Assembly: GCA_964478225.1 (NCBI GenBank)
Contig: CAYZHM010000009.1
Location: 1 to 62,838 of the forward strand
Source: CAYZHM01 sp964478225
GTDB taxonomy: Bacteria; Pseudomonadota; Alphaproteobacteria; Micavibrionales; Micavibrionaceae
Length of the DNA: 62,838 nt
Direction of reading: 5' to 3'
Part shown: positions 32,709-41,899 of the stretch, piece after piece
Position numbering within the stretch: position 1 is the stretch's first letter
Layout of the letters: every line of letters begins with the position of its first letter
The notes under the pieces: model-generated
The model's input: only the letters and a program-made list of their open reading frames with translations
The model's database searches: none
Told to the model about the DNA's origin: nothing
Position numbers and translations under genes: made by a program

Positions 32709-34064
32709 TTAAAATTGCAAGTCTTGTATGTGCTGGATCTCCCGCAACCTGATGCCCTTTACATCAGGACGCTTCTTGGATCCCTTGAAATCTGGAACCA
32801 TCGCCGTCTTAAACCCCAGCTTCGCTGCCTCTTTCAGGCGTAAATCCGGCTGCGCCACGGCACGCACCTCCCCCGAAAGCCCAATCTCACCAAAAAAGAC
32901 CGTCTCCGGGTCAATCGCCTTGTTCTGTAAGGCCGACACCAAGGCCGCCGCCACAGCCAAATCCGCCGCCGGCTCGGATATGCGGATGCCCCCGGCAATA
33001 TTGAGATAAATATCACACCCCGAAAACTGCAACCCCAAGCGCGTCTCCAAAACCGCCGCCACCATCGCCAGCCGGTTCGCATCCCAACCAATAATAGACC
33101 GCCGCGGCGCGGCAAAACTCGTCGGCGCAACCAACGCCTGCACTTCCACCAACATCGGCCGCGTCCCCTCAAGCGCAGCCAAAACCGCACTCCCCGCTAC
33201 ATCTTCCGAGCGTTGCGATAAAAATAAAGCCGATGGGTTTTCAACCTCCGCAAGCCCGGAACCCGCCATCTCAAACACACCAATCTCATCCGTTGGCCCA
33301 AACCGGTTTTTGATCGAGCGCAAAATCCGGAAATGATGACTGCGGTCGCCCTCAAAATGCAAAACTGTATCCACCATATGCTCGAGCACGCGCGGGCCAG
33401 CAATCTGGCCATCTTTCGTCACATGCCCAACAAAAATCACCGCAATATTCTTCGCCTTCGCATGACGGATAATCTCCTGCGCGCTTGTCCGTACCTGCGT
33501 CACAGTCCCCGGCGCAGATTCAATGTTATCGATATACATCGTCTGGATAGAGTCGATCACAACCACGTCAGCCCCATCAATTGAAGCTACAATGTCCCGC
33601 ACATTCGTCGCGCTCGCCAGCTCCACCGGCGCATTCTCCAGCCCCAATCGCTGCGCCCGCATCCGCACCTGATCAACCGCCTCCTCGCCCGAGATATAAA
33701 GGCAACGTAAATCCCCTTGCATCGCCAGCGCACATACCGCCTGCAGCAAAATCGTTGATTTCCCGATCCCCGGATCGCCGCCCATCAAAATCGCCGAACC
33801 CGGCACCAGCCCCCCGCCGAGCGTCCGGTCAAACTCCTCAATTCGTGTTTTATGCCGCGGATACGTCGCCGCCTTCGCATTTTTAAGGGAAACAAATTCA
33901 ATGACGCGCCCTTTGGTCCCGCCACTCAGCCCCTTCGGCACGCTCGCCGCGACAACTTCCTCAGCAATCGTGTTCCACTCCTCGCAGGAATCGCACTTGC
34001 CGATCCAACGGTTATAAACCGCTCCGCAACTCTGACATGCATATGATTTTTTTGCCTTAGCCAT
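32709..34064 (-). CDS. radA: DNA repair protein RadA (Sms)
   Basis: DnaB-like helicase and RecA-related protein that processes recombination intermediates. 451 residues: zinc finger Cys 10, 13, 24 and 27; Walker A GGDPGIGKST (95-104); Walker B with VVVIDSIQ (about 167-174); the KNRFG motif (252-256); and a C-terminal Lon-protease-like domain (about 270-440) with no proteolytic site. Length and order are normal. No shared promoter with cvpA is evident; 52 bases separate them. Confidence 0.98.
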   Translation of the reverse strand: MAKAKKSYACQSCGAVYNRWIGKCDSCEEWNTIAEEVVAASVPKGLSGGTKGRVIEFVSLKNAKAATYPRHKTRIEEFDRTLGGGLVPGSAILMGGDPGIGKSTILLQAVCALAMQGDLRCLYISGEEAVDQVRMRAQRLGLENAPVELASATNVRDIVASIDGADVVVIDSIQTMYIDNIESAPGTVTQVRTSAQEIIRHAKAKNIAVIFVGHVTKDGQIAGPRVLEHMVDTVLHFEGDRSHHFRILRSIKNRFGPTDEIGVFEMAGSGLAEVENPSALFLSQRSEDVAGSAVLAALEGTRPMLVEVQALVAPTSFAAPRRSIIGWDANRLAMVAAVLETRLGLQFSGCDIYLNIAGGIRISEPAADLAVAAALVSALQNKAIDPETVFFGEIGLSGEVRAVAQPDLRLKEAAKLGFKTAMVPDFKGSKKRPDVKGIRLREIQHIQDLQF

Positions 34065-34105
34065 TCCCGAATCCTACGGCAAAAATGAGAACAAAACAAG
34101 TACGC

Positions 34106-34987
34106 CTATAGAGAAATCTTATTCCATTTCTCTAAAAATACATCCCGCTCCGGAAGATCCCGCCCCTGCACATAGACGATGTCCTTATGCGCCTGATGCA
34201 GCCGCAGCGCATGCGCCGCATCCTTAACCCCCTCCGCCACAACCTGCGCCCGTGGAACGTTATTACGGATAAAATCCACCATATTCTTAAAAAGGTCAGC
34301 ATTACTGTCATGGCTCTGAACGAAACTGCGATCAAGCTTCACATAGTCTACAAATTCGCGAAACCCGCTAATCCTGAAAATATCGCCCACATTCAACGTC
34401 ACATCATCAATCGCAAACCGCACCCCGCGCTCATGAAACATCTGCATAATGGCCGGCGAAATATCCGTATTCGACGCGCTTTCATGAATTTCAAAAATAT
34501 AACCCCCATCCAAGTCCAATCCTTCAAGCACAGCCAGCAACGCCTGAATATTGTCCCTATTCCGGGGCTCCAAAAATCGCGCAGAAATATTAACGGAAAC
34601 CTGCTTTTCCCCGTTCGGCCGAAAATGTCCCGCATACTCATAAAGCCCCGCCAGCGCCGTAATCATATCGAGCCGCGCACTCAACGTCTTGCGATAGCAA
34701 GCCATAATAAAATCGTAAGGCGGCAATCCCTTGCCTTCATGATCAACCAAACGGAGCAACAACTCGGAAGGCCCCTGCGCCATCCCGTCGCTCGTCAATT
34801 TATGCCAAGGCTCAATCGCAAAAATCGATTTGTCCGCCTGAACCATACGCTCCAAAACCTGCGTACACTCCAACGCGTACGACAAAGACGGGTCCGCAAT
34901 TTCATGTCCCCACATCAAATCTTGAAGATCCGATTGCAACAACCGCACCCGATTAATAATCTCGGTTTTTAAATCAAACTCGCTCAT
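34106..34987 (-). CDS. EAL-domain protein, partly degenerate
   Basis: 293 residues, mostly one EAL domain (about 20-290), which hydrolyses cyclic-di-GMP when active. The EAL signature is ELLLR (75-79). Metal- and substrate-site residues seen: Asn133 (SVNISARFL), Glu166 and Glu169 (FEIHES), Asp194-Asp195 (AIDDVT), Lys217 (VKLDRSF), Glu252 (VVAEGVK). The usual DDFG is DDVT, and the second Glu of EGVE is Lys255. The loop-6 changes suggest either weak activity or a sensor role. Soluble, no sensor domain or GGDEF. The rest of its strand (heparinase, rpe) is unrelated. Confidence 0.85.
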   Translation of the reverse strand: MSEFDLKTEIINRVRLLQSDLQDLMWGHEIADPSLSYALECTQVLERMVQADKSIFAIEPWHKLTSDGMAQGPSELLLRLVDHEGKGLPPYDFIMACYRKTLSARLDMITALAGLYEYAGHFRPNGEKQVSVNISARFLEPRNRDNIQALLAVLEGLDLDGGYIFEIHESASNTDISPAIMQMFHERGVRFAIDDVTLNVGDIFRISGFREFVDYVKLDRSFVQSHDSNADLFKNMVDFIRNNVPRAQVVAEGVKDAAHALRLHQAHKDIVYVQGRDLPERDVFLEKWNKISL

Positions 34988-35002
34988 GTTCTTATTATAC
35001 GC

Positions 35003-36595
35003 TTATAGGCCTTCGCGCTGAAACGCCCACTTTATTTTTGCTTTCTTTTCAGTTGTTTGGCCATAAATAACCAATTGTTGTGTCTTGCGAATCTCAAGAC
35101 CCTCCCCCATATAAACGCTATCTTCCAAACTCAGCAGGCCGGCATCATGATGAAACCTCCACCCAATACCACCCGGCAATCTTAATAAAGCCGAACACCC
35201 ATCCTGCGCCAGCGACACAACCACCTTCGGATGAAGATGAAAACGTACAGCAATCTCAACCGGCTTCATCGGCTTGATGCGTGAATGCAAAACATCCTCG
35301 CCACGAAAATCATGCCCGCGGTCCCCAAGATATAAACTTCTGGAATGAATAAACCCGTTCAACGGCAAATACCCATCATGCGACGCCTCAATAAGGACCG
35401 CATCATCATTGCCTTGCCGCGTATGATGGCAACTTTGCGCCCGCCGTGAAAAATGACCATCCCCACGGATCTCATAAGCATTCCTGTTATCAAGGCTCAC
35501 CGTATTATGCGCCGCCGTCGCCCGCAAAGCCTCTGCCCATCCCATATCCATCGGATGCGTCCCGCATGAAACAAAAACCCTGTCCCGCCCATACGACAAC
35601 TCAAACGCCAACGGCGCCGCATGATGCACCCGGTCATGCGGATAAGGCGGCGGCCCACCAACATCAATCATCACACTCGTCCGGCCCACATGCATTTTCT
35701 CAAACCCACCATATGGGAGCGTTTGCATGGATTTCGCCCGGACCCCGGCCTGCGCCAATACGCTATCCATCAACGCCGCATCACCCTTTTGCGATCCATG
35801 CATCGTCACCAATCTTTTATCCACCATCCGGAAGAACTTCAGCGCCAATCCGGCGCGATCAATCGCATATTGAATCTCCTCAGGCAACGGATAATCCCCC
35901 GCAGAAAGCGCCGCCTTGATATCCAGCAATATCTGCATTGCGCGCAGCAACTGCATGGGCGAGCGAGAAACATGCGTCCCGTCCGCCAATATCTGCTTGC
36001 CCATCTCGGGCCGCAAACCATCCAGCGCTTTCTCAATCCACGCCTCATGCCCCTCAAACGCCAAACCCGCATACAGCAATCCTTTCAGCGCCTTCAGCAG
36101 CGGCAAATCATGCACGCCCCCCGGCACACGCTTAAACAAATGCTGAGCCTGCTCATACAGCGCCGCGAAAAAGGCTTCATTAAAAGCCTCATCATGCTGC
36201 CCCTGACAGGCCTCGATAAAATCATAATGCGAAATCCAGTTGGCAATCCGCTCGCCGAGGATGTCCGTCCGCCACGCGAGCTTTTGTTCGGCGGTTTTAG
36301 GCTTCCCACCATAAAAATAAATCCACTGGACCATCATGTCCTTGGCGCACGACCGCGCTTCCGCGCCACCCATCGTCCGCAAATCGCGCAACCAGAAAAA
36401 CCGGTGCAACCGCTGCGGCCAATCCTGCAAGTGCCCGGCGCGAATATCATGGCTTTCATCACAAATCGCCAATCCTTCCGCCGCACTCCCCGGCCACGGA
36501 TCAATCGGCTTCACAATCAGGCGTTCAGGAATCTCCGGCGCCGCAAAACGAAACCCACTTCTCAAAACGTCCAGAACAGGCGCCAGCATCGTCAT
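35003..36595 (-). CDS. Heparinase II/III-like family protein
   Basis: 530 residues, no signal peptide. The N-terminal half is an alpha-toroid with many His/Trp/Arg residues (WPQRLHRFFWLRDL; MVQWIYFYGGK); the C-terminal half is a beta-sandwich with HGSQKGDAALMDSVLAQAG, YPHDRVHHAAPLAFELSYG, and the AHNTVSLDNRNAYEI core. Family members cleave or modify acidic polysaccharides by beta-elimination; substrate here unknown. In alphaproteobacteria this gene is typically next to rpe and purH. It overlaps the end of rpe by four bases (ATGA), so translation is coupled to rpe; a cytoplasmic site would follow from the missing leader. Confidence 0.92.
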   Translation of the reverse strand: MTMLAPVLDVLRSGFRFAAPEIPERLIVKPIDPWPGSAAEGLAICDESHDIRAGHLQDWPQRLHRFFWLRDLRTMGGAEARSCAKDMMVQWIYFYGGKPKTAEQKLAWRTDILGERIANWISHYDFIEACQGQHDEAFNEAFFAALYEQAQHLFKRVPGGVHDLPLLKALKGLLYAGLAFEGHEAWIEKALDGLRPEMGKQILADGTHVSRSPMQLLRAMQILLDIKAALSAGDYPLPEEIQYAIDRAGLALKFFRMVDKRLVTMHGSQKGDAALMDSVLAQAGVRAKSMQTLPYGGFEKMHVGRTSVMIDVGGPPPYPHDRVHHAAPLAFELSYGRDRVFVSCGTHPMDMGWAEALRATAAHNTVSLDNRNAYEIRGDGHFSRRAQSCHHTRQGNDDAVLIEASHDGYLPLNGFIHSRSLYLGDRGHDFRGEDVLHSRIKPMKPVEIAVRFHLHPKVVVSLAQDGCSALLRLPGGIGWRFHHDAGLLSLEDSVYMGEGLEIRKTQQLVIYGQTTEKKAKIKWAFQREGL

Positions 36596-37257
36596 CCCTC
36601 ACCCCGCAACGCCTTGATGTTCGCCGCATATCCACTCGGCCCGTCCTTGAACACGCCCGTCCCCGCGACCAGCACATCCGCCCCCGCCGCGACGCAGATT
36701 TTCGCGGTCTCAGGGTTAATCCCGCCATCCACTTCCAAATCAATATCCCGCCCGCTTGCATCAATCATCGCCCGCGCCGCACGGATTTTATCGCTCATAT
36801 CCATAAAACCCTGACCGCCAAACCCCGGCTCCACAGTCATAATCAAAATCAGGTCGGCAATATCAATCAAACCCACAATGCTCTCGATCGGCGTATTCGG
36901 CTTCACCGACACGCCAGCCTTCACGTTAGACGATTTGATAAGCTGCATGGTCGCGCGAATATCTTCCTCCAGCTCCACATGCGCCGTAATAATGTCCGCC
37001 CCCGCCGCCACAAAATCCTTAACATAAGGCGCCACCGGCTCGATCATCAAATGTACATCAAACGGCTTTTTCGAATACCCGCGGACTTTTTTGTAAACCG
37101 GCGCACCAAAAGTAAGGTTCGGCACAAAATGCCCGTCCATCACATCAATATGAATGTAATCCGCCCCCGCCGCATCAATGGCAGCCACCTCCTCGCCCAG
37201 CCGAGCAAAGTCAGCGGACAAAATAGAAGGAGCAATGCGAACAGGCTTTTGCGGCAT
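36592..37257 (-). CDS. rpe: Ribulose-phosphate 3-epimerase
   Basis: Interconverts ribulose 5-phosphate and xylulose 5-phosphate in the pentose phosphate pathway. 221-residue TIM barrel: APSILSADFARLGEEV, HIDVMDGHFVPNLTFG (metal His, Asp), DVHLMIEP, ITAHVELEE, GVSVKPNTPIE, MTVEPGFGGQGFM and EVDGGINPETAK are all conserved. Coupled to the heparinase-like gene by an ATGA overlap. Confidence 0.98.
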   Translation of the reverse strand: MPQKPVRIAPSILSADFARLGEEVAAIDAAGADYIHIDVMDGHFVPNLTFGAPVYKKVRGYSKKPFDVHLMIEPVAPYVKDFVAAGADIITAHVELEEDIRATMQLIKSSNVKAGVSVKPNTPIESIVGLIDIADLILIMTVEPGFGGQGFMDMSDKIRAARAMIDASGRDIDLEVDGGINPETAKICVAAGADVLVAGTGVFKDGPSGYAANIKALRGEG

Positions 37258-37360
37258 GAGGATCTGGGGATAAATCTGTGGTTAAAGGCCCTAACACCTT
37301 ATAGTACTTAATATTATCAGACTTTTAAAGGGGGATCACGTTTTAAAAGGACATAAAGTT

Positions 37361-37969
37361 TTAACGCGGCTCAAGAGCCAGAGATTCACGGCGCTCCACA
37401 ACCTCTTCAGCCTTCTTAAGCGGCTTCTTTTGGGCAACCTTGCCCTGCACTTCATTCTCCAACTCTTGTGCAAAATTCTCCTGCCGGTCTTTCATCGGCA
37501 CAAAATCCTTAAATTCCTTTTTCACGGAAAAATAAATGCTGACCGTACACGCCGAAATGATCGCCACCAACGCAGGCATCACAAACACCTGCTTGTCCGC
37601 CAGACTTGCAAGCCAATTGATGCTTTGATGCGCCCGCAAACGAGACCGGCCAACAAGCTCACTCGCCACACTCTCCATCTTGTCCGCATCCGCCCGATTG
37701 CCCTTGGTGCCGGAAAAATGCCGCCGCTCCGGCTTATCAGAACGCGGCTTCTCCTGTGGCGGCGGCTCATACTCGAGCACCTGATAAGTCTCAGGCAAAT
37801 GGCGCTTAACCTTCTCGCCGTCCGCATTGTCGATCGTCACTTCAAGCATTGCACCAAAAGCATTCTCATGCCCCTTCCGAACATGAGATTTCCCATACAC
37901 CGTCTTAAGATGATGGTACAAACTCATATCAAAAACACTGCCATCCGGCGCCGAAACAATCACAGCCAT
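37361..37969 (-). CDS. Single-pass membrane protein of unknown function
   Basis: 202 residues. A soluble N-terminal region of about 125 residues (MAVIVSAPDGSVFDMSLYHHLKTVYGK, then EVTIDNADGEKVKRHLPE), a polar linker, one membrane helix near 132-148 (VMPALVAIISACTVSIYFS), and a charged tail that may be a coiled coil (DRQENFAQELENEVQGKVAQKKPLKKAEE). No domain recognised. It lies about 100 bases ahead of rpe on the same strand. Confidence 0.65.
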   Translation of the reverse strand: MAVIVSAPDGSVFDMSLYHHLKTVYGKSHVRKGHENAFGAMLEVTIDNADGEKVKRHLPETYQVLEYEPPPQEKPRSDKPERRHFSGTKGNRADADKMESVASELVGRSRLRAHQSINWLASLADKQVFVMPALVAIISACTVSIYFSVKKEFKDFVPMKDRQENFAQELENEVQGKVAQKKPLKKAEEVVERRESLALEPR

Positions 37970-38021
37970 AAACTATGTTATGGTGAATCAGGAATCATAG
38001 GTCAAGGAAAATAGGATGAAA

Positions 38022-39389
38022 TCAAGACGCTTTCGTCAACCGGCTGATGAAAAACCCGTCCATGCCGCCAGCGGCCGCCTGATGAAACGGCAGGATACGC
38101 ACATCGCCATCCTCGGTGACACATTCATCCAGTCCACCAACATCCTCGGCCGTAATCGCGATCTTCGACGCATCCGCTCGCGCCGCCAACAACCGCTCAA
38201 TCTGCCGCTCGCCCTCCGCCTTCTGCAGCGAGCACACGCAATAAACCAAAACCCCGCCCGGCGCCAACATATCAAACGCGTTCTCCAAAATCCGCTCCTG
38301 CACGCTCACAAGCCCCTCAATATCGCGCGGTGTTTTCAAATGCGGCACATCAGGATGACGGCGGATTGTCCCCGTCGCGCTGCACGGCGCATCAACCAGA
38401 ATAAATTTCGGCGCCTCTCCGTTCGCCGGCCGCCAATGCGCCGCGTCCGACACAACAATCTCCACATGCTCCGAAAGCCGCAAACGTTGCAAATTCTCCT
38501 CAAGCCGTTTCAGCCGTTGTGCCGAACGATCCAACGCAGTCACCCGCGCACCCATCGCCGCGAGCTGCATCGTCTTCCCCCCCGGCGCCGCGCAAAGATC
38601 AATAACAACCTGCCCCTTCACATCCCCAAACAGATGCACCGGAATGGCCGCGCTCGCGTCCTGCACCCACCATTGTCCATCATCAAACCCCGGCATCTCA
38701 TGCACCGCACCCCCGCCCATACGCCGCAACGTCCCACAACCAATTTGCGACGCCTTCAATTCAGACCCCCAATGATTACGCGAAGATTCATCTTTAATGG
38801 TGATATCCATCGGCGCTTCCGTAAGATGAGCCTTCGCAATCTCGGCGGCAGTTTTCAAACCATAATCTTGGATCCAGATTTTCAAAAGCCACTCCGGCGT
38901 ATTAAGCCGGCACTCATCCTGCCGCGCGAGCCACTCTTTGCCCACACGCGTCAAATTCCGCAAAACCCCATTCACAAACGCTTTCTGACGATCCATCGCG
39001 TGTGCATCCGCAAGCCGCACTGACGTATCCACCGCCGCATGATCCGGCACATTCATAAACAAAATCTGCGCCGCGCCGAGACGCAAAATATTCTGCAACA
39101 TCAAATTCGTCGATCCCGGCTTGTCGCTCGCCTTGGCAATCAACTCATCAATCTGACCAAGCCTTCGCAATGTCGTGGCCACCAACATCCGGCAAAACGC
39201 TTTATCACGCGTCGGCAGCACCGCAAGGGCCTTACTCCGTTCCAGCGCCACATCCAAGGCCTGCTTGCGTGTCAAAACCTCATCGACAAGCTCCAAAGCT
39301 GCCTGCCGTGCTGCCAGCATCTCCATGTCCGAAGGCGTATCGCCGCTCGCATGATCGGCATACAGCTCATGCTGATCAACCTCAGTCAT
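38022..39389 (-). CDS. rsmB: 16S rRNA cytosine-967 methyltransferase (RsmB/Sun)
   Basis: Makes m5C967 of 16S rRNA. 455 residues from the ATG at 39389: an N-terminal NusB-like RNA-binding domain (about 20-150, AALELVDEVLTRKQALDVAL), then the SAM-dependent domain with VIDLCAAPGGKTMQLA, DAPCSATGTIRRHPD (Cys) and YCVCSLQKAEGE (catalytic Cys). Both Cys of the m5C mechanism are there. It overlaps aroQ by four bases (ATGA). The longer open frame from 39440 is rejected because the added residues overlap aroQ further. Confidence 0.95.
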   Translation of the reverse strand: MTEVDQHELYADHASGDTPSDMEMLAARQAALELVDEVLTRKQALDVALERSKALAVLPTRDKAFCRMLVATTLRRLGQIDELIAKASDKPGSTNLMLQNILRLGAAQILFMNVPDHAAVDTSVRLADAHAMDRQKAFVNGVLRNLTRVGKEWLARQDECRLNTPEWLLKIWIQDYGLKTAAEIAKAHLTEAPMDITIKDESSRNHWGSELKASQIGCGTLRRMGGGAVHEMPGFDDGQWWVQDASAAIPVHLFGDVKGQVVIDLCAAPGGKTMQLAAMGARVTALDRSAQRLKRLEENLQRLRLSEHVEIVVSDAAHWRPANGEAPKFILVDAPCSATGTIRRHPDVPHLKTPRDIEGLVSVQERILENAFDMLAPGGVLVYCVCSLQKAEGERQIERLLAARADASKIAITAEDVGGLDECVTEDGDVRILPFHQAAAGGMDGFFISRLTKAS

Positions 39390-39682
39390 GCAGCTTTGCC
39401 TTTTTTGAGTTTCTGTTTGATCGTCTCTTCCAACGCACAAGAATGATCAATAAGCTGCGCATAAAGATGACGGATGAAATCCTCATCAAGCCCATGCTCC
39501 GCCGCCATGCGTGCCGCATTTTCGCGCACCTCATCAACACGGTCCTGTAACACTGCCTCAATATCTTCACGCGCTTTCAAATGCCCAACCTCTTCAATCA
39601 CGTCATAACGCGCCCGCAAAAGATCAATAATCTCCCGGTCAAGCGCATCAATTTTCGCGCGGTAAGGTTTAAGAATGTCCAT
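39386..39682 (-). CDS. Chorismate mutase, AroQ class
   Basis: 98 residues, a single-domain all-helical chorismate mutase that makes prephenate for Phe and Tyr synthesis. MDILKPYRAKIDALDREIIDLLRARYDVIEEVGHLKAR covers helix 1 with the Arg and Lys active-site positions; LQDRVDEVRENAARMAAEHGLDEDFIRHLY covers helix 2-3. No export leader, so cytoplasmic. Overlaps rsmB (ATGA); 40 bases separate it from the divergent DUF1674 gene. Confidence 0.93.
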   Translation of the reverse strand: MDILKPYRAKIDALDREIIDLLRARYDVIEEVGHLKAREDIEAVLQDRVDEVRENAARMAAEHGLDEDFIRHLYAQLIDHSCALEETIKQKLKKGKAA

Positions 39683-39722
39683 ATCTCTTTTCTTTCAAAG
39701 CCGAATGCCCTAAATATGAGGC

Positions 39723-39878
39723 ATGGACAAACAAAAACCAAGCCTAAAAAAGGAAAATAAGCCCGAAAGGCCGCTGAAAAATCCGGAAAAAGAAATAAAC
39801 GGGTTTGAATCGCAAGGGCTGCTGGAACCCACGCGCTACGGCGATTGGGACGTCAAAGGCCGCTGCAGCGATTTTTAA
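39723..39878 (+). CDS. DUF1674/SDHAF4-type succinate dehydrogenase assembly protein
   Basis: 51 residues starting MDKQKPSLKKENKPERPLK and ending EPTRYGDWDVKGRCSDF. The C-terminal EPTRYGDWxxKGRCSDF block is the family signature, shared with eukaryotic SDHAF4, which binds flavinylated SdhA and protects it before the complex forms. The Lys/Pro-rich N-terminus is the usual disordered part. It is divergent from the aroQ-rsmB pair and points to the 169-residue gene with its end seven bases away. No sdh genes are in the window. Confidence 0.9.
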   Translation: MDKQKPSLKKENKPERPLKNPEKEINGFESQGLLEPTRYGDWDVKGRCSDF

Positions 39879-39885
39879 CCGCACA

Positions 39886-40395
39886 TTAGATAAAAGGGTC
39901 ATATGACCACTGCAACAAAGCCTGCCTCTGCCGCGGCCGGCATAGCAAGTTGCCCGGATCGCAATTGGCTCTAATCTGCCCGGCATGCCGGGAAAAGGCT
40001 TTCCACCGCTTGATCTGCGCCACATCCACCTCCGGAAACCGCCGCCCCTGATAATACCGGCAATACCATTGGAACCACCCACGCGGATCCGGCTCAATAA
40101 TCCAACCATTCGCTTGCCAAACCTGTAAAGATTGCCGGCTTTTTATCTCAAAACAATTTAATGAAGGATCGGCCACATCGCTCAATTTCGCATCCTTAAA
40201 CCAACTGGCCGGAAATTCATCACGGCAATCATTCATATACTTCCCTTCAAAAACGCCAAGCTCCAGCATCTCTTGGGGCGTAAAATGCGGCTTAAACTCC
40301 GGCGCAAAATTCTTGCCCGCAGGCTCAACGATTTTATACTGATAATCGCTCTGCATCCGGTCATTCACTTCAACCCATGTTCCAACTTTTCTCAT
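39886..40395 (-). CDS. Conserved hypothetical protein, 169 residues
   Basis: Starts MRKVGTWVEVNDRMQSDYQY (ATG at 40395; the codon two before is TTG). Rich in aromatic, Arg and Cys residues: FTPQEMLELGVFEGKYMNDCRDEFPASWFKDAKLS, then LQVWQANGWIIEPDPRGWFQWYCRYYQGRRFP and QIRRWK-like KRWKAFSRHAGQIRANC, ending RQRQALLQWSYDPFI. I recognise the pattern as a widely spread uncharacterised family found in proteobacteria and, I believe, fungi, but no function is known to me. No leader or membrane helix. Confidence 0.8.
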   Translation of the reverse strand: MRKVGTWVEVNDRMQSDYQYKIVEPAGKNFAPEFKPHFTPQEMLELGVFEGKYMNDCRDEFPASWFKDAKLSDVADPSLNCFEIKSRQSLQVWQANGWIIEPDPRGWFQWYCRYYQGRRFPEVDVAQIKRWKAFSRHAGQIRANCDPGNLLCRPRQRQALLQWSYDPFI

Positions 40396-40440
40396 ATCCA
40401 ACAGTTAGCACACCCACAAAAAAGAGTGTAGAGTATAAGA

Positions 40441-41124
40441 ATGCGTTCATACGTCCTTATATTGATAATGCTGCTGCCCTTGCCCGCATACGCGCAAACA
40501 ACCGTCGTCGAAATGTTCACCACATCCGCATGCACGCCTTGCCATCCCGCCGATGAGCTTTTGGTAAAATTGCAAAGCGAAAACCCTGAAAACCTTATCG
40601 CGTTGTCATGCCATATCCCGGGAATGGGCGACGCCAGCAAAGCCCAAAACCTTGCTCTCAAAGCTTGCAAAGAACGCGTCAGCTATTACTACCGCACCGA
40701 TGCTTTAGATACCGCATCAACGCCCACAGCATTAATCAATGGACTCCATCAAAGCGTTGGCAACGATGAAAACGACATGCGCGCTGGGCTCAATAAAGCC
40801 AACCCCATTCAATCAATCGCCTTAAAACAAAATCAGGATGAAATCGAAATCACACTTCCAAAAATTAAGTTGGAAAAGCCGGCCGACATATGGGTGTTTT
40901 CCTATCTCCCGCAAACACAAGCCGAACTCAAAGACGGCACAATCCTCAATTACACCGGCCTCATCAAAGACCTACAAAAAATCTCACAATGGGACGGAAG
41001 CCAATCAACGCTCAAAATCAAAACTGAGAAATTACCCGCAAACGGCTTCGCAGTTCTCGCACAAAAACACGGCGGTGAAATCCTCGCAGCTGGAAAAATC
41101 GAGATTAAAATTTCAGATCAGTAA
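40441..41124 (+). CDS. DUF1223 thioredoxin-like exported protein
   Basis: 227 residues. Signal peptide MRSYVLILIMLLPLPAYA, then the family start VVEMFTTSACTPCHPADELL with the CxxC pair Cys31/Cys34, followed by a typical DUF1223 body (SCHIPGMGD, RTDALDTASTPTALINGLHQSVGN) and a beta-rich C-terminal domain. DUF1223 proteins are periplasmic or membrane-linked and have no settled role; redox activity is suggested by the CxxC. The last 20 bases overlap the 3' end of xthA on the other strand. Confidence 0.92.
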   Translation: MRSYVLILIMLLPLPAYAQTTVVEMFTTSACTPCHPADELLVKLQSENPENLIALSCHIPGMGDASKAQNLALKACKERVSYYYRTDALDTASTPTALINGLHQSVGNDENDMRAGLNKANPIQSIALKQNQDEIEITLPKIKLEKPADIWVFSYLPQTQAELKDGTILNYTGLIKDLQKISQWDGSQSTLKIKTEKLPANGFAVLAQKHGGEILAAGKIEIKISDQ

Positions 41125-41893
41125 TCACGGGAACGTGGTCTGACGGCTTCTCCCAATCGCGAGCTTCTACTAAAACCTCATGCGATTTCAACGCACTCTT
41201 CAACGGTGACGTGACCCATATATGATCAAGTCTGCGCCCGCGGTTTGATTTTTTCCAATCCTTATTACGATACGACCACCACGTATAAAGCTTCTCGTCC
41301 ATATCCACAAAATGCCGCGCCGTATCCACCCAATCCAGCGACTTGAGCATCTTCTCCAAACGCTCAGTCTCCGGCGGTGTATGCGACACCACATTCAAAA
41401 GCTGCTTGTGTGACCACACATCATGTTCGTAAGGCGCGATATTGAAATCTCCAACGGCGATCAATCTATCCGTTTTCTTGTAATTCTTTTTAAACCACGC
41501 CGCCATCTCATCAACAAAATCCAGCTTGTGCTTATATTTGTCGTTAATCTCCGGGTCCGGCTCATCTCCGCCCGCCGGAATATAAAGATTGTGCAATTCA
41601 AACTGCTTAAACTTTGCCGCGATATGACGGCAATCCTGCTTGCCGCAGCGATGGTGAATCTCGTGCGATTCAAACGGATGCTTCGCAATAATCGCCACAC
41701 CGTTATAACTTTTCATGCCCTGAATATGAATGTGCTGATACCCCGCTGCGCGGATATCATCGAACGGAAAAAACTCGTCCATTGTCTTGGTTTCTTGCAG
41801 GCATAAGATATCCGGCTTCTGCTCTTTCAAAACCCGCAGGACATTGCCAATCCGAAGCCGAACAGAATTAATGTTCCAGGTGATTACTCTCAT
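41105..41893 (-). CDS. xthA: Exodeoxyribonuclease III
   Basis: AP endonuclease and 3' repair nuclease of base-excision repair. 262 residues with ITWNINSVRLR, CLQETKTMDEFFP (catalytic Glu), NLYIPAGGDEP (Tyr), VGDFNIAP (Asp, Asn) and the C-terminal SDHVPVITDL (Asp-His pair). Normal length. Works on the abasic sites left by glycosylases such as the Fpg in this window. Six bases past the ybaB stop on the same strand. Confidence 0.97.
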   Translation of the reverse strand: MRVITWNINSVRLRIGNVLRVLKEQKPDILCLQETKTMDEFFPFDDIRAAGYQHIHIQGMKSYNGVAIIAKHPFESHEIHHRCGKQDCRHIAAKFKQFELHNLYIPAGGDEPDPEINDKYKHKLDFVDEMAAWFKKNYKKTDRLIAVGDFNIAPYEHDVWSHKQLLNVVSHTPPETERLEKMLKSLDWVDTARHFVDMDEKLYTWWSYRNKDWKKSNRGRRLDHIWVTSPLKSALKSHEVLVEARDWEKPSDHVPVITDLKF

Positions 41894-41899
41894 AAGAAA

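Noticed and set aside
36979..39446. Long open frames opposite rpe, rsmB and radA
   Set aside because: They are mirror frames of well-supported genes, Arg/His-rich with no family likeness.
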